In this document: one piece after another, positions 14,879 to 24,442 of the stretch
How positions within the stretch are numbered: position 1 is the stretch's first letter
Layout: the number at the start of each line of letters is the position of its first letter
Assembly: GCF_012027325.1 (NCBI RefSeq)
Contig: NZ_SNUG01000007.1
Coordinates: forward strand, 1 to 64,000
From: Thermococcus sp. M39
GTDB taxonomy: Archaea; Methanobacteriota_B; Thermococci; Thermococcales; Thermococcaceae
DNA: 64,000 nt
Reading direction: 5' to 3'
Notes under the pieces: model-generated
Database searches by the model: none
What the model was told of the DNA's origin: nothing
The model's input: the letters and a program-made list of their open reading frames with translations, nothing else
Made by a program: the position numbers and the translations under genes

Positions 14879-16147
14879 ATGAATAGGAGAGAGATTATAT
14901 CCACATTATTGATTGTTTTAGTAGTTTTTTCGTACGTTGGAGTAACAATGGCAGAGCCTGTAGAAAAGGTGAGAGTTATAGTAACAATAGACAAATCAAG
15001 CTTTGATGAGAGAGCCATAGATGATGTTGGAGGACAAGTAAAAATACGCTACAAAATTATTTCGGCTGTTGTTGTCGAAATTCCAAAACATGCTGTAAAA
15101 AAGCTCAGAGCAGTTAGAGGAGTTAAGAAGGTTGAGTATGACAGTGAAGTTTACCTCCTAGGCAAGCCATCCGGAGTAGGAAAACCAAAGCCACCACAAC
15201 CACCACAGACAATCCCATGGGGTATCGACAGAATTAACGCTTCTGAGGCTTGGAACATAACCACTGGAGAATCAAATGGCACAATAGAAGTCGCAATTCT
15301 AGATACTGGAATTGACTATGACCACCCAGACTTAGCAGACAACATTGCATGGGCAGTTAGTGTTGTTAGAGGAAAAGTTTCTACAAATCCTGCGCTCTAC
15401 AAGGATAGGAATGGCCACGGAACTCACGTTGCAGGGACAGTTGCTGCTTTAAACAACGACATTGGCGTCGTTGGAGCGGCACCTGAAGTTGAGATCTATG
15501 CAATCAAGGTTTTAGGAAATGGCATCATAAGTTCGTGGAGTGATTTAATTCTCGGAATTGAGCAGGCCTTACTTGGTCCAGATGGTGTCCTTGACTCAGA
15601 TGATGATGGCATAATTGTTGGAGACCCAGACGACGATGCAGCAGAAGTAATATCAATGAGCCTTGGTGGAGATGCACCTCCAGATGCCCTTTGGGACGTT
15701 ATAGAGGCAGCATACACCTATGGTGTGGTTTTAGTTGCAGCAGCTGGAAATGAAGGAGCAGACAACCCAAGCTATCCTGCCGCTTACCCAGAAGTCATAG
15801 CAGTTGGAGCAACTGACATAGAGGATCAAGTCCCCGACTGGAGCAACAGGAATCCAGAAATAGCAGCCCCAGGAGTTGACGTCTTAAGCACATACCCAGA
15901 TGACACATACGCAACGCTCAGCGGTACCTCAATGGCAGCTCCACACGTTAGCGGAGTAGTCGCATTAATCCAAGCAGTATACTACAATAACAACGGAATC
16001 GTCCTTCCAGTTGGAACAGAGGATGATTCAACAACAGATACAGTTAGAGGAATCTTACACACTACAGCAGACGACATGGGAGACTCAGTACTTTACGGTT
16101 ATGGCATAGTAAGAGCAGACCTAGCAGTCCAAACCGCTTCAGGGTGA
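14879..16147 (+). CDS. Secreted subtilisin-like serine protease
   Basis: The 422-residue preproprotein has a signal peptide (about 1-25), a propeptide of roughly 80 residues with the I9-inhibitor pattern (KVRVIVTIDKSSFDER, VRGVKKVEYDSEVYL), a Pro-rich linker and the mature peptidase S8 domain. Catalytic residues are Asp142 (AILDTGID), His180 (NGHGTHVAG) and Ser351 (SGTSMAAPH), with Asn291 as the oxyanion residue. An Asp-rich insertion near 235-253 (DSDDDGIIVGDPDDD) resembles the calcium-binding loop of Thermococcus subtilisin, and the overall length matches that enzyme. GGAGGGATC precedes the ATG. Confidence 0.95.
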   Translation: MNRREIISTLLIVLVVFSYVGVTMAEPVEKVRVIVTIDKSSFDERAIDDVGGQVKIRYKIISAVVVEIPKHAVKKLRAVRGVKKVEYDSEVYLLGKPSGVGKPKPPQPPQTIPWGIDRINASEAWNITTGESNGTIEVAILDTGIDYDHPDLADNIAWAVSVVRGKVSTNPALYKDRNGHGTHVAGTVAALNNDIGVVGAAPEVEIYAIKVLGNGIISSWSDLILGIEQALLGPDGVLDSDDDGIIVGDPDDDAAEVISMSLGGDAPPDALWDVIEAAYTYGVVLVAAAGNEGADNPSYPAAYPEVIAVGATDIEDQVPDWSNRNPEIAAPGVDVLSTYPDDTYATLSGTSMAAPHVSGVVALIQAVYYNNNGIVLPVGTEDDSTTDTVRGILHTTADDMGDSVLYGYGIVRADLAVQTASG

Positions 16148-16234
16148 TCTCCACTTTTCTTTTAATTTTTATAAAGCTCATAAAGCTCATATATCAAGGT
16201 CAATCTTTTTAAAGGTGTTTACAAACTTACCTCC

Positions 16235-16831
16235 ATGTTCCTTTATGAAAAGAACTTTGAGCTGCAGAAGAAAAAAGCAATGGAAAGCTTGAAAGAGGCT
16301 TTAGAAAAAAGATTAGTTGATGAAGACATAATACCTCTTTTGGAGAAAATAAACTCCATTTCAAATTATTTCACAACCTCTTCATGCTCCGGAAGGATAA
16401 CCGTAATGCAGATGCCGGAGTTTGGAGATAAGGTTAACGCTGAATGGCTTGGCAAGTGGCACAGAGAAGTTTCTCTTAAAGAGGTTTTGACAGCAATCAA
16501 AAAGCACAATTCAGGAATGCTCTGGTTCATGCTTCACAGCCCGATAATTCACGTTTCTGCCAAAACATTAGAAGATGCTGTTGAGCTTTTAAATCTGGCA
16601 ATAAACTGCGGCTTCAAGCATTCAAACATTAAAAGCATCAGCCACAAGAAGCTTGTAGTTGAAATACGCTCAACAGAGAGAATGGACGTCCCTCTTGGAG
16701 AAAATGGTGTACTTTGGGTGAGTGAAGAATATATCGCAAAAATAGTTGACTTAGCCAATGCCCAGCTGAGAAGAGCCAAGGAGAAGCTGAAGAGAATTGA
16801 GGAAGAGATTGAAAAACTCAAAAAGAATTAG
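16235..16831 (+). CDS. taw3: tRNA wybutosine-pathway methyltransferase Taw3 (TYW3 family)
   Basis: The 198-residue protein carries the TYW3 signatures: SISNYFTTSSCSGRI near 40-55, LWFMLHSPIIHVSA near 95-108 and FKHSNIKSI, plus a charged coiled-coil tail. The family N-methylates the tricyclic guanosine at position 37 of tRNA-Phe. A TATA-like CTTTTTAAA lies only about 28 bases before the ATG and no clear ribosome site is present, so the message may be leaderless. Confidence 0.9.
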   Translation: MFLYEKNFELQKKKAMESLKEALEKRLVDEDIIPLLEKINSISNYFTTSSCSGRITVMQMPEFGDKVNAEWLGKWHREVSLKEVLTAIKKHNSGMLWFMLHSPIIHVSAKTLEDAVELLNLAINCGFKHSNIKSISHKKLVVEIRSTERMDVPLGENGVLWVSEEYIAKIVDLANAQLRRAKEKLKRIEEEIEKLKKN

Positions 16832-16836
16832 AGAGA

Positions 16837-18474
16837 TCAGAATTCAGTTTCTTCTCCTCCGGTTTCTCCGCCCTTGCTTTCTTTCTCCTTCTCGAGCTTG
16901 CTTGCTGCAATGACGTCGTCGATTCTGAGGATCATAATTGCTGCTTCGCTTGCGCTCTTGATTGCCTGCTTCTTGACTCTCACTGGCTCAATGACACCTC
17001 TCTCGAACATGTCAGCTGGCTCTCCTGCGAAGACGTCAATACCGATTGTTGGTCCCTTCTCCTTGTGTGCTGCAATGACCTTAACGAGTGTCTCAATTGG
17101 GTCAAGTCCAGCGTTCTCTGCGAGTGTCCTTGGAATGACCTTGAGTGCCTCAGCGAATGCCTCGATAGCGAGCTGCTCCTTTCCACCGACTTCCTTAGCA
17201 TACTCATCGAGCTTCACTGCGAGCTCGATCTCGCTTGCTCCACCACCAGCAACGATCTTTCCGTCCTCAATGATGTCCTTGACGACCTTAATTGCATCCT
17301 CCATTGCCCTCTCGACTTCATCAACGACGTGCTCTGTTCCACCTCTGATGAGGATTGTTACTGCCTTTGGATTCCTGCAGCCCTCAACGAAGATCATGTT
17401 CTCGCCAGCGACTTTTCTCTCCTCAACAACTTCTGCGTAACCGAGGTCGTCTGGTGTGAGGTCTCTGATGTTTGTGACGATCTTAGCTCCTGTGGCCTTT
17501 GCGAGCTTCTCCATGTCGCTCTTCTTAACTCTTCTTACTGCCAAGATTCCAGCCTTGGCCAAGTAGTGCTGTGCCAAGTCGTCAATTCCCTTCTGGCAGA
17601 AGACAACGTTTGCTCCTGTTGCAACGATCTTGTCAACCATCTCCTTGAGCATTCTCTCCTCTTGCTCGAGGAATGCCTGGAGCTGCTCTGGGCTTGTGAT
17701 CCTGATCTCAGCATCTGTCTCTGTCTCTTTGACCTCGATTGCGTCGTTAATGAGTGCAATCTTTGCATTCTCGACTCTCTTTGGCATTCCTGGGTGGACT
17801 CTCTCTTTGTCGATTACAACACCCTTGACGAGCTTGGTGTCCTTAACACTTCCACCTTCCTTCTTCTCGAGCTTGATGTTGTCAATGTCAACGTGGTACT
17901 TGTCACCAACCTTCTCTGCAACCTGCTTGACTGCATCAACAGCAAGCTTAGCTAAGTACTCCCTCTCCTCTTCAGCTGCCTTTCCGGTGATTGAGGTGAT
18001 AGCTGCCTTGAGGAGTGTCTCCTCATCATTGACATCAACGTCTTTTGCAATACTGTCGAGGATTTCTTGTGCCTTCTCGGCAGCCATTGTGTAACCCTTG
18101 ACGATAATGCTTGGGTGGATGTTCTGGTCAAGCAACTCCTCAGCCTTTCTTAAGAGCTCACCAGCGATAACAACAGCTGTTGTTGTACCGTCACCAGCCT
18201 CTTTGTCCTGGGTCTTTGCGACCTCGACCATCATCTTTGCAGCTGGGTGCTGGATGTCCATCTCATCGAGAATAGTGGCACCATCGTTGGTAATGACGAT
18301 GTCACCAAGGCTGTCAACAAGCATTTTGTCCATACCCTTTGGTCCTAAGGTTGTTCTAACAGTCTCAGCAACAATTCTTGCAGCAAGAATGTTCAACCTT
18401 TGGGCATCTCTACCAACGTATCTCTGGGTTCCTTCGGGGAGAATTAAGATTGGTTGTCCTGCGAGCTGGGCCAT
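16837..18474 (-). CDS. ths: Thermosome subunit (group II chaperonin)
   Basis: The 545-residue protein is a full-length group II chaperonin: [14 protein letters not shown] near 41-54, NDGATIL near 63, [10 protein letters not shown] near 96-105 and [10 protein letters not shown] near 410. It folds proteins in a double-ring ATP-driven cage. The C-terminal tail is [11 protein letters not shown] rather than a Gly-Gly-Met repeat. GGAGGTG lies 7 bases before the ATG. Codon use is strongly biased, as expected of a highly expressed gene, and this produces long antisense open frames that are not genes. Confidence 0.97.
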   Translation of the reverse strand: MAQLAGQPILILPEGTQRYVGRDAQRLNILAARIVAETVRTTLGPKGMDKMLVDSLGDIVITNDGATILDEMDIQHPAAKMMVEVAKTQDKEAGDGTTTAVVIAGELLRKAEELLDQNIHPSIIVKGYTMAAEKAQEILDSIAKDVDVNDEETLLKAAITSITGKAAEEEREYLAKLAVDAVKQVAEKVGDKYHVDIDNIKLEKKEGGSVKDTKLVKGVVIDKERVHPGMPKRVENAKIALINDAIEVKETETDAEIRITSPEQLQAFLEQEERMLKEMVDKIVATGANVVFCQKGIDDLAQHYLAKAGILAVRRVKKSDMEKLAKATGAKIVTNIRDLTPDDLGYAEVVEERKVAGENMIFVEGCRNPKAVTILIRGGTEHVVDEVERAMEDAIKVVKDIIEDGKIVAGGGASEIELAVKLDEYAKEVGGKEQLAIEAFAEALKVIPRTLAENAGLDPIETLVKVIAAHKEKGPTIGIDVFAGEPADMFERGVIEPVRVKKQAIKSASEAAIMILRIDDVIAASKLEKEKESKGGETGGEETEF

Positions 18475-18560
18475 CTCCGCCCACCTCCTTTAATTTTATA
18501 AATTACCCCACAAGAACTTTTATTCACAATTTGTTGTTTCCATCTATAGGTTCCTTTGGA

Positions 18561-18580
18561 CTATTTATAAATTTTTCGGT
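18561..18580 (-). promoter_or_regulatory. TATA box of the thermosome gene
   Basis: Read on the minus strand, CCGAAAAATTTATAAATAG lies about 90 bases before the start and overlaps the last codons of nrdG. No heat-shock operator could be assigned with confidence. Confidence 0.6.
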
Positions 18581-19308
18581 TTATACCTATAGCAAGATTT
18601 AACAAAAACCGTAATTTCAAAGGATTTAATAAAATCTAAAATTCTCTTAATCTCTTCTTTACTTGGATTGCAGTGTTCTCTGCTCCATTCAGCGCTTCTC
18701 GGACTTGTGATCGGAAAGCCCAAAAGGGGATTCACGACGACATAGAAATCATCGTACCTCAGCCTCTTAATTGCCTGTTCGATGTACCTCTCTATCCCAG
18801 TGATGTTTCTCGGAACCGGAATCCTCAGCTCGAGCGGAATTCCATAATCTGAAATCATCTCCAAGTTTTCTAAAAAGAGATTCCAGAGCCTCTCAGAAGC
18901 GTAAGGTGGAAGACCATAGAGCTCTTGAGGCGGGGCTTTCAAGTCAGTTGCTATATGATCAATGATGTCATCAGAAATTAATCTCTCCAGAGGCTTCTTC
19001 AGAGTGCAGTTCGTGTTCAAGCTAATATCAATCCTCAGCTCTTTAACTTCCGAAAACAGCTCGCGCAGAGAGCGCCACTGGAGCAGAGGTTCTCCTCCAG
19101 TCACATGAAAGTAGTCAATTAAAAACTTTGATGCTTCCAAATCTTCGAGTAGTTTTTCCTTGTCAAGCTTTTGACAGTCTAACCTATCGGCAATTTTCCA
19201 GTTGTGGCAAAAAGGACATTTGAGGTTGCAACCGCAGAGCCAGAGAGTAAAGGTTACTTTTCCGTGAACATCAACCATGCTAATTGATTTCCAGCCACTT
19301 ATGAGCAT
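18565..19308 (-). CDS. nrdG: Anaerobic ribonucleotide reductase activating protein (radical SAM)
   Basis: The 247-residue radical SAM enzyme installs the glycyl radical on NrdD. The [4Fe-4S] motif is CNLKCPFC (CX3CX2C) near residues 27-34, followed by the GGEP-type motif VTGGEPLLQW near 69-78 and late SAM-binding strands. GGAGGTGAT precedes the ATG. It lies 40 bases after nrdD on the same strand. Confidence 0.93.
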   Translation of the reverse strand: MLISGWKSISMVDVHGKVTFTLWLCGCNLKCPFCHNWKIADRLDCQKLDKEKLLEDLEASKFLIDYFHVTGGEPLLQWRSLRELFSEVKELRIDISLNTNCTLKKPLERLISDDIIDHIATDLKAPPQELYGLPPYASERLWNLFLENLEMISDYGIPLELRIPVPRNITGIERYIEQAIKRLRYDDFYVVVNPLLGFPITSPRSAEWSREHCNPSKEEIKRILDFIKSFEITVFVKSCYRYKPKNL

Positions 19309-19348
19309 TGTATCACCTCCCTGAGATAACTAAAAAATAGAAAAAGGA

Positions 19349-22165
19349 CTATTCTCTATAGTGTCTCCTCGTCCAGAACTCCTTTTTCCTGAAGGGGTTC
19401 CAGTTCTTTAAAGGCCTGTAATAGCCGATAATCCTGCTCCATATCTCGACGTCCTCGCTTCCACACTTTAAACAATGACTATGCAAGCCCGTTGTCGAGT
19501 GACCGCAGGTGTTGCAGACTGTAATGGCTGGAGTATAGCTCCAATAGACGAGGTTTGTTTTCATAAGCCTCTTCGTCAGCTTCGCTAAAGCTTCTGGATC
19601 CGGCTCTTCTCCAAGGAAGATGTGCATCATGACTCCACCAGTAAAGCTCCTCTGAACCCTCTCCTCCACCATGATTCTATCAGCAAGCTCAAGTGCACCA
19701 TAGTAGGGAGCTATGCTCGTTGAGTAAATTGGATTGCTGGCATCGTAGAGATAATCTTTAAGCTCTGGAAACTCTCTCAAGTCTTTTATTGCAAGCTTTG
19801 CTGCAGCGCTTTCTCCTGGAATTTCCTCAACGTTCCATGGAACTCCACTCTCACGCATCCACTCTCTCGCTTTAGCTGTTGCAAATTCGACCATCTTCTT
19901 CATAAGCTCTGCTGCCTCCTTCCAGTCTTTTCTACTTCCTTCAATCCAGAGGTCAGGCTCATTCAGGTAAATAGCAACTGCCTCTGGCAAGCCGAGGATT
20001 CCGATAGTATTGAAGTGACTTGATGGGAACTCCTCAAGATAGCGATGTATCATCTCAAACATAGCGGGGTAGTTCTTAATCAGCATCATATATCTGTTCC
20101 TGAACCAGTCCGTCGTTGTCCTGACGACAGCTAAAACACGCTCGTACTCTTCCCAGAACCTGTCATCATCGCCTTTTGCCTTAAGCGCAAGCCTTGGGAG
20201 ATTGATGGTGGTGACGTTCACAGAACCAGTCACATCAGGCATAGCCCATAATCCTCCAAAGCGCTGGCGCTCAAGTCTCTCTATGGCTTCTTCCTCAACG
20301 CTTTTCTCAGAAACACCAAAAGCAAACTGCATTTCTGTCTTGTCTATAGCTATTCTACAGCACATAGCATAGCTTGCATCGGGATCAACAACGTTAGTAT
20401 TAAGCCAGTAAAAGCTTCCCCTCTTGGCTGCTGTTGTGAACACTGCCTCAAACACTTCTGGATCATTCCAGAGCATGTCCGCTGTAACCATGAGTGTTGG
20501 AATCGGAAACGTAAATGGCTGTCCTATTGCATCTCCCTCTTTAAGGACATTTGTAAGAGCAATTATGAACCTCTTTGCTTCATTCTCGTACTCCCCCAAG
20601 GGCTCAACTTTTTTCCCGGCGTAGATGGCACAGTCGCCTTCGAGCATCCTCCTGGGAGCGTCAAGCGTTACAGTGAAGTTGGTAAACGGGGTATTTCCAG
20701 TTATGAAAACACTCCCGTTCCTCATAGCTATTACTGTTTCGTTTTCTGTGTTAACTGACCAAATAACTCCTGAATACTCTATCTCTTCAATAGTCTGAAT
20801 ATACTCATGTTTAGTTTCGGTTAGAGTTATAATGTACTGCTTCCTCTTGGAGGGAGGATGCGGTTCTCTTTCACTAACTGAGACATTGTACCCAGCAATG
20901 ACCCCTACACCAACAATGACATCCCTAATGTCCTCATCCGTGGTGGTTATCCGAAGCCTAGACTTGCCCTTTTCTCTAAAACCATCCCCTTTGATGTAAG
21001 TATCAATGAATATCCTTGCCTGTTCCCGGTTCATCATATACATCCACTTAGGGGGCTTCTTGTCTCTTAGTTTGAGTTTTTCAAGGACTTTCCTTGATGA
21101 TTCCGCATTGAGACGTATTGACTTAGCGTATCCCCACCCAGGATTTTCTTGAATGGAGTATGTTAAGCCAAGCGAATTGAGCAACTCAATTATTTCCTCA
21201 AAATACATGGGATGTGCTTTGTCGGATTGTACTATGGTTATCCTCACGTGTGATTCTTTTCCCCTCTCTATACTTCCCTCGGAGAGTATCCATGCCAATA
21301 ATTTTATCCATTCATCTTCAATATCCACGCCATATCCTTCAAATTCTGTGGCGGCTGGTGTTGGTATCGGTACAGGAGACTTTAATTTAAGGACATCCTC
21401 TATTGGCTCCAGTACATATTTGCCATCGCTGTTGAAGACCTTTCTAACAACCCTATGGCGGGGTGATATGATCTGGTCTTGGGTTCTGTTCTTCAACCTA
21501 TACATCTTTCCCTCATAGTGAGAAACAAAAATGTGACGAACAACTTTTGGTTCAATCGTTCTTGTTTCTAAATTAAAGGTGTATATAACATCCCCCACCT
21601 TAATCTCGTCGTATCTTTTCCATCCTTCCGGGGTTAGTATTAGAGTGTCCTCTGAGAGGCACTGCATTCCAATCCTGCTTGGATAGTTCAAGTTGAAGAC
21701 AAGTCTTTGAATGTGCTGCTGAATCTTTTTGTCATCCAGTCCATCTTTTCTGATGAATGGTCCAGCATACCACTCAACGCTCGATAATGCTTGAGCACCG
21801 CTAAAGTAGTGTTGCATCGTTATGAGGTAGTTGGCTATATGGTCAACGTAGGTGTCAAAGTGCTTGGCTGGTCTTGAGATTACTGTAGGTGTTCTCAATC
21901 CCTTCTCAAGGAGCCTCGCTGTGCTGTGTCCAGTGCAGTACGGTATGTAGAGGCTGTAGGGAAGCTTGTGGATGTAGATATCTCCGTGAAAATGGGCTTC
22001 TCGACCTTCCTTAGGTATGAGCGCGAGATGCTCCTTCAGGGCTTCCTCCATTATGTAGGCAAAGAAGCCAGTAGGACCTGGATAGCGGTTCGCATTCTCA
22101 AGGACATCTAAACTGTTCCATCTTGCATATTCTTCAATGCTGCCAAACCCAACGCTCTCAGTCAT
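19349..22165 (-). CDS. nrdD: Anaerobic ribonucleoside-triphosphate reductase, intein-containing
   Basis: The 938-residue precursor consists of a class III ribonucleotide reductase (about 615 residues) split by a 323-residue intein at residues 169-491. The extein shows SRIGMQ/TPFTNFT at the junction, a C-terminal zinc site (VCNTCGHST and HCLKCGS) and the glycyl radical site SRIIGYYRP with Gly near 914. The enzyme makes dNTPs anaerobically and is activated by NrdG encoded next to it. No ATP-cone domain is seen at the N-terminus. I chose ATG 22165 after GGTGAGG over the ATG four codons upstream. The promoter lies in the A/T-rich gap after 22165. Confidence 0.95.
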   Translation of the reverse strand: MTESVGFGSIEEYARWNSLDVLENANRYPGPTGFFAYIMEEALKEHLALIPKEGREAHFHGDIYIHKLPYSLYIPYCTGHSTARLLEKGLRTPTVISRPAKHFDTYVDHIANYLITMQHYFSGAQALSSVEWYAGPFIRKDGLDDKKIQQHIQRLVFNLNYPSRIGMQCLSEDTLILTPEGWKRYDEIKVGDVIYTFNLETRTIEPKVVRHIFVSHYEGKMYRLKNRTQDQIISPRHRVVRKVFNSDGKYVLEPIEDVLKLKSPVPIPTPAATEFEGYGVDIEDEWIKLLAWILSEGSIERGKESHVRITIVQSDKAHPMYFEEIIELLNSLGLTYSIQENPGWGYAKSIRLNAESSRKVLEKLKLRDKKPPKWMYMMNREQARIFIDTYIKGDGFREKGKSRLRITTTDEDIRDVIVGVGVIAGYNVSVSEREPHPPSKRKQYIITLTETKHEYIQTIEEIEYSGVIWSVNTENETVIAMRNGSVFITGNTPFTNFTVTLDAPRRMLEGDCAIYAGKKVEPLGEYENEAKRFIIALTNVLKEGDAIGQPFTFPIPTLMVTADMLWNDPEVFEAVFTTAAKRGSFYWLNTNVVDPDASYAMCCRIAIDKTEMQFAFGVSEKSVEEEAIERLERQRFGGLWAMPDVTGSVNVTTINLPRLALKAKGDDDRFWEEYERVLAVVRTTTDWFRNRYMMLIKNYPAMFEMIHRYLEEFPSSHFNTIGILGLPEAVAIYLNEPDLWIEGSRKDWKEAAELMKKMVEFATAKAREWMRESGVPWNVEEIPGESAAAKLAIKDLREFPELKDYLYDASNPIYSTSIAPYYGALELADRIMVEERVQRSFTGGVMMHIFLGEEPDPEALAKLTKRLMKTNLVYWSYTPAITVCNTCGHSTTGLHSHCLKCGSEDVEIWSRIIGYYRPLKNWNPFRKKEFWTRRHYRE
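20693..21661 (-). other. NrdD intein with LAGLIDADG endonuclease
   Basis: The intein begins with Cys (CLSEDTLILTPEGW, block A), has block B ISPRHRVV, two DOD-type endonuclease motifs (LLAWILSEGSIE and FIDTYIKGDGF, with acidic Glu and Asp in place), and ends SVFITGN before Thr+1. The boundaries were checked against codons: TGC at 21659-21661, AAT at 20693-20695. The penultimate residue is Gly instead of the common His. Both endonuclease acids are present, so homing activity is plausible. Confidence 0.93.
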
Positions 22166-22425
22166 GTTCCTCACCATCCAATTATTTGGATAAAATATCC
22201 AACATCTACGGAGGCTTTTGAAGGTTAAAACAGTTGCTTATTACTACAATGATTAGTTGACAATACCTTTTTAGATTAATCAGTAGAAAATAACATAAAA
22301 ATCAGTAGATATTGGGAAAATGACAGGACATATTTTACATGAATTTTTATTGTAATTTTCAGATTTCAAGAATCTTGTCATTACGACAATTTCTTTCTAT
22401 ATTTATTATTTGGTGATAAGAGAGA

Positions 22426-22640
22426 TTATTTCAAATTGATTGACCTCGAAACTCTTCCTTTTAGTAATCTCTCAAGGAGTTTGACCCATAAAGTTCAAAT
22501 AATTCAGAAATTATCCTTCTTTTAAGCTTTACTACCTCTAACATTTCGATAAACTTCAGCTCAACTTTATCTCCCGATTTCTTAAAAAGCCATCATCGAA
22601 CATACTAATTCTCCTAGATGAGAAGAAAGAGAGCAACAAA
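22426..22640 (-). pseudogene. Frameshifted remnant of an unidentified gene
   Basis: The 538-base gap between nrdD and the TPR gene holds protein-like sequence in alternating minus-strand frames: RRISMFDDGFL, then KKSGDKVELKFIEMLEVVK and RRIISELFELYGSNSLR, then LLLKGRVSRSINLK and a stop. At least two frameshifts separate these pieces and no start is seen. I cannot name the family. The rest of the gap (22166-22425 and 22641-22690) shows only A/T-rich sequence. Confidence 0.4.
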
Positions 22641-22703
22641 TTTACCTTACTTTACCATAGGTTTTTAACCCTATGAAAATTAAACTTTTCTTTGGTGAGA
22701 AAG

Positions 22704-23711
22704 GTGAAGGAGTTTGAAAAAGCTTTAGAAAGGAAGGATTGTGAAGCAGTCCTCGAGTACCTTGACGATTACCTCGAAAGGATTGAAAAAGAAGACGAGC
22801 TTAGAGAACTGCTCAAAAAACTTGAAGAACTAGCTTTAGAATGCGAAGGCGAATCAGCCTACGAGCTCGCCCATGAGATTGCACACATCTACGCACACCT
22901 TGATGAGGTTGAAAAAGGTATTGAAGTCTACAGGAAGATTGCAGAAAAATATAGGGGAGATGAAGAGAAGTACAGTGAAGCGCTGTATTATCTGGCAGAT
23001 GCTTATGAGCACTTCGGCATGCCCGATAAAGCGATAGAAGTCTATGAACAATTATTAGAGCTGGAAAGGGGAAGAAGGGACAAAAAAGAGGAAGCATTAA
23101 CCTTGGCACACATAGCAATAAACTACGAAGAGCTCGGCGATTTAGATAAGGCAATTGAGCTCATGGATAGAGCGAGAGAACTGTTTGAAGAACTAGGAGA
23201 TGAGAAGAACTACCTAATAAGCCTAATCGATTTGGCTCACTTCTACTATGAGAAGGGAGAAGATGAGAAAGCTGAAGAGTTCATAAGAGAGGTCCTCAAG
23301 AGTCCGAGGGATAAAGAGATTGAAGTGAACGCAAGGCTCGTTGAAGCAGAGATTTACTCAAGCAGGGACGATTACAAGAGTACATTTAAATCTTTGAGCA
23401 AAGCCCTCCTAAAAGCCCAAGAAGATGAGGAGCTTTTCGGATACACTTTTGAGACAGTCACTGATTTTATAAAGAGCCTCTTTGATGAAGGCCTTTACAA
23501 AGAGCTTAAAGACACATTGGATGTGTTCGTGAATGCCTTTGAAGAGGATGAGGAGTATAAAACTTTCTTTGAAGCTTTGAGAGAGCTTGCAAAGTTCAAG
23601 CTCAGCGAGGAGAACAAATTTGAAGAAGTTTACAATAGGGTTCCAGAAGAACTCAGAGAGTTCATTGATAATCTGAAAAAGCCTAAATTAGGGCTGAATT
23701 TGTCCCTTTAG
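22704..23711 (+). CDS. Tetratricopeptide-repeat protein
   Basis: The protein of about 335 residues consists of helical pairs with the TPR pattern, for example SEALYYLADAYEHFGMPDKAIEVYEQ near 93 and ALTLAHIAINYEELGDLDKAIELM near 133. It is acidic and cytosolic and probably a scaffold for protein-protein contacts. I favour the GTG at 22704, five bases after GGTGA, over the TTG at 22692 and the GTG at 22695, which lie on the ribosome site. No enzymatic domain is seen. Confidence 0.85.
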   Translation: MKEFEKALERKDCEAVLEYLDDYLERIEKEDELRELLKKLEELALECEGESAYELAHEIAHIYAHLDEVEKGIEVYRKIAEKYRGDEEKYSEALYYLADAYEHFGMPDKAIEVYEQLLELERGRRDKKEEALTLAHIAINYEELGDLDKAIELMDRARELFEELGDEKNYLISLIDLAHFYYEKGEDEKAEEFIREVLKSPRDKEIEVNARLVEAEIYSSRDDYKSTFKSLSKALLKAQEDEELFGYTFETVTDFIKSLFDEGLYKELKDTLDVFVNAFEEDEEYKTFFEALRELAKFKLSEENKFEEVYNRVPEELREFIDNLKKPKLGLNLSL

Positions 23712-23725
23712 AGTTTCAAACTTAA

Positions 23726-23854
23726 TTAATTCACAACAACTTCAATTCCCTCAATTTTTTCCTTCTTGTTTATATTTATCATCCATTCGTTTGGATCTAG
23801 GAGTATCTCAGTTGGTTTATCGTTCAGTTCAAAATTTACCTTAGCTTTATCCTC
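23726..23854 (-). pseudogene. C-terminal remnant of an M1-type aminopeptidase gene (probable)
   Basis: A 42-codon minus-strand frame, without a start, reads KVNFELNDKPTEILLDPNEW followed by a short Lys-rich tail and a stop. The pattern of a substituted KPxxxxLDPxxW strand is what closes many M1 metallopeptidases. The frame begins exactly where the IS605-type right end at 23855 stops, so the gene was probably cut by insertion or deletion. The family assignment rests on a short motif and is tentative. Confidence 0.45.
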
Positions 23855-23902
23855 TGACCTCCTCCCCGCCCCAAAGGGTGAGGTTTTCAAGAGAAAATGT
23901 AA
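23855..23902 (-). mobile_element. Solo right end of an IS605-type (TnpB) element
   Basis: TGACCTCCTCCCCGCCC, CAAA loop, GGGTGAGG and then TTTTCAAGAGAAAATG form the hairpin and flank typical of the 3' end of Thermococcales TnpB elements, where it also serves as the guide-RNA scaffold. The copy is well preserved, yet no tnpA or tnpB is in the window. A decayed relative is at 11023-11070. It abuts a truncated coding fragment. Confidence 0.6.
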
Positions 23903-23975
23903 TTAATTAACAAACGAACTTAAAACAGTTTACGGTTACCACACGACAGTACAATAAAAGATAAAGAACAGAGAA

Positions 23976-24251
23976 TCAAATTCTTGAAACGCTTTCTACC
24001 TCAGCGCTCTCAACGTCTTCAACCTTTCTAAATGCCTCAGCAACTTCGTCAAGGGAGTAGCCTTCCTCGTCCTTGGCAAGGACGTAAACCTTGAGGGCAA
24101 CCAAACCGAAAGCTATTGGCTCCCTCTCAATCTTAACGAAGCCGTACTTCTCTGGAATTGCCTTCTTTATGTTTTCCTCAAGCTTGTCTAAATCAACTTC
24201 TGGACTTGTGGGCATAACCTTAATAACACCAACAATGTTGAAATCACTCAT
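23976..24251 (-). CDS. ef1b: Elongation factor 1-beta
   Basis: The 91-residue archaeal EF-1beta catalyses GDP/GTP exchange on EF-1alpha. It has the family core VIKVMPTSPEVDLDKLEENI and IAFGLVALKVYVLAKDEEG, then the C-terminal VEDVESAEVESVSRI. It follows the zinc-ribbon gene by 14 bases, an association conserved in Thermococcales, and is probably cotranscribed with it. Confidence 0.95.
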   Translation of the reverse strand: MSDFNIVGVIKVMPTSPEVDLDKLEENIKKAIPEKYGFVKIEREPIAFGLVALKVYVLAKDEEGYSLDEVAEAFRKVEDVESAEVESVSRI

Positions 24252-24265
24252 TTTAAATCACCTCT

Positions 24266-24442
24266 TTATGGTCCTACCCATCCGCACTTGGGGCACTTGT
24301 ATGTTGCCCCCAACACGCGGCAGCTTTCACATCTCCAGATTATCTCTTCCCCACAGTTGGGGCAGATGAAGTGTGTCGCGTGCTCTCTTGGGGTTATTTC
24401 CTTTCCACATGATGTACAGATGGGTATCTTGACAGCCTCCAT
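24266..24442 (-). CDS. Small zinc-ribbon protein
   Basis: The 58-residue protein has four CxxC knuckles (CTSCG, CPNCG, CESC, CPKCG), enough for two zinc sites, and ends CPKCGWVGP. Such HVO_2753-like mini zinc-finger proteins are encoded beside EF-1beta in many euryarchaea; their role is unknown. The ATG at 24442 follows GGAGGTG; the longer frame starts inside that site. Confidence 0.88.
   Translation of the reverse strand: MEAVKIPICTSCGKEITPREHATHFICPNCGEEIIWRCESCRVLGATYKCPKCGWVGP

Noticed and set aside
17065-17955. 296-codon plus-strand frame and neighbours at 16874-17440 and 17630-18094
   Set aside because: All are antisense to the thermosome gene and arise from its biased codon use; the products are Ser/Cys/Leu-rich low-complexity sequence without ribosome sites.
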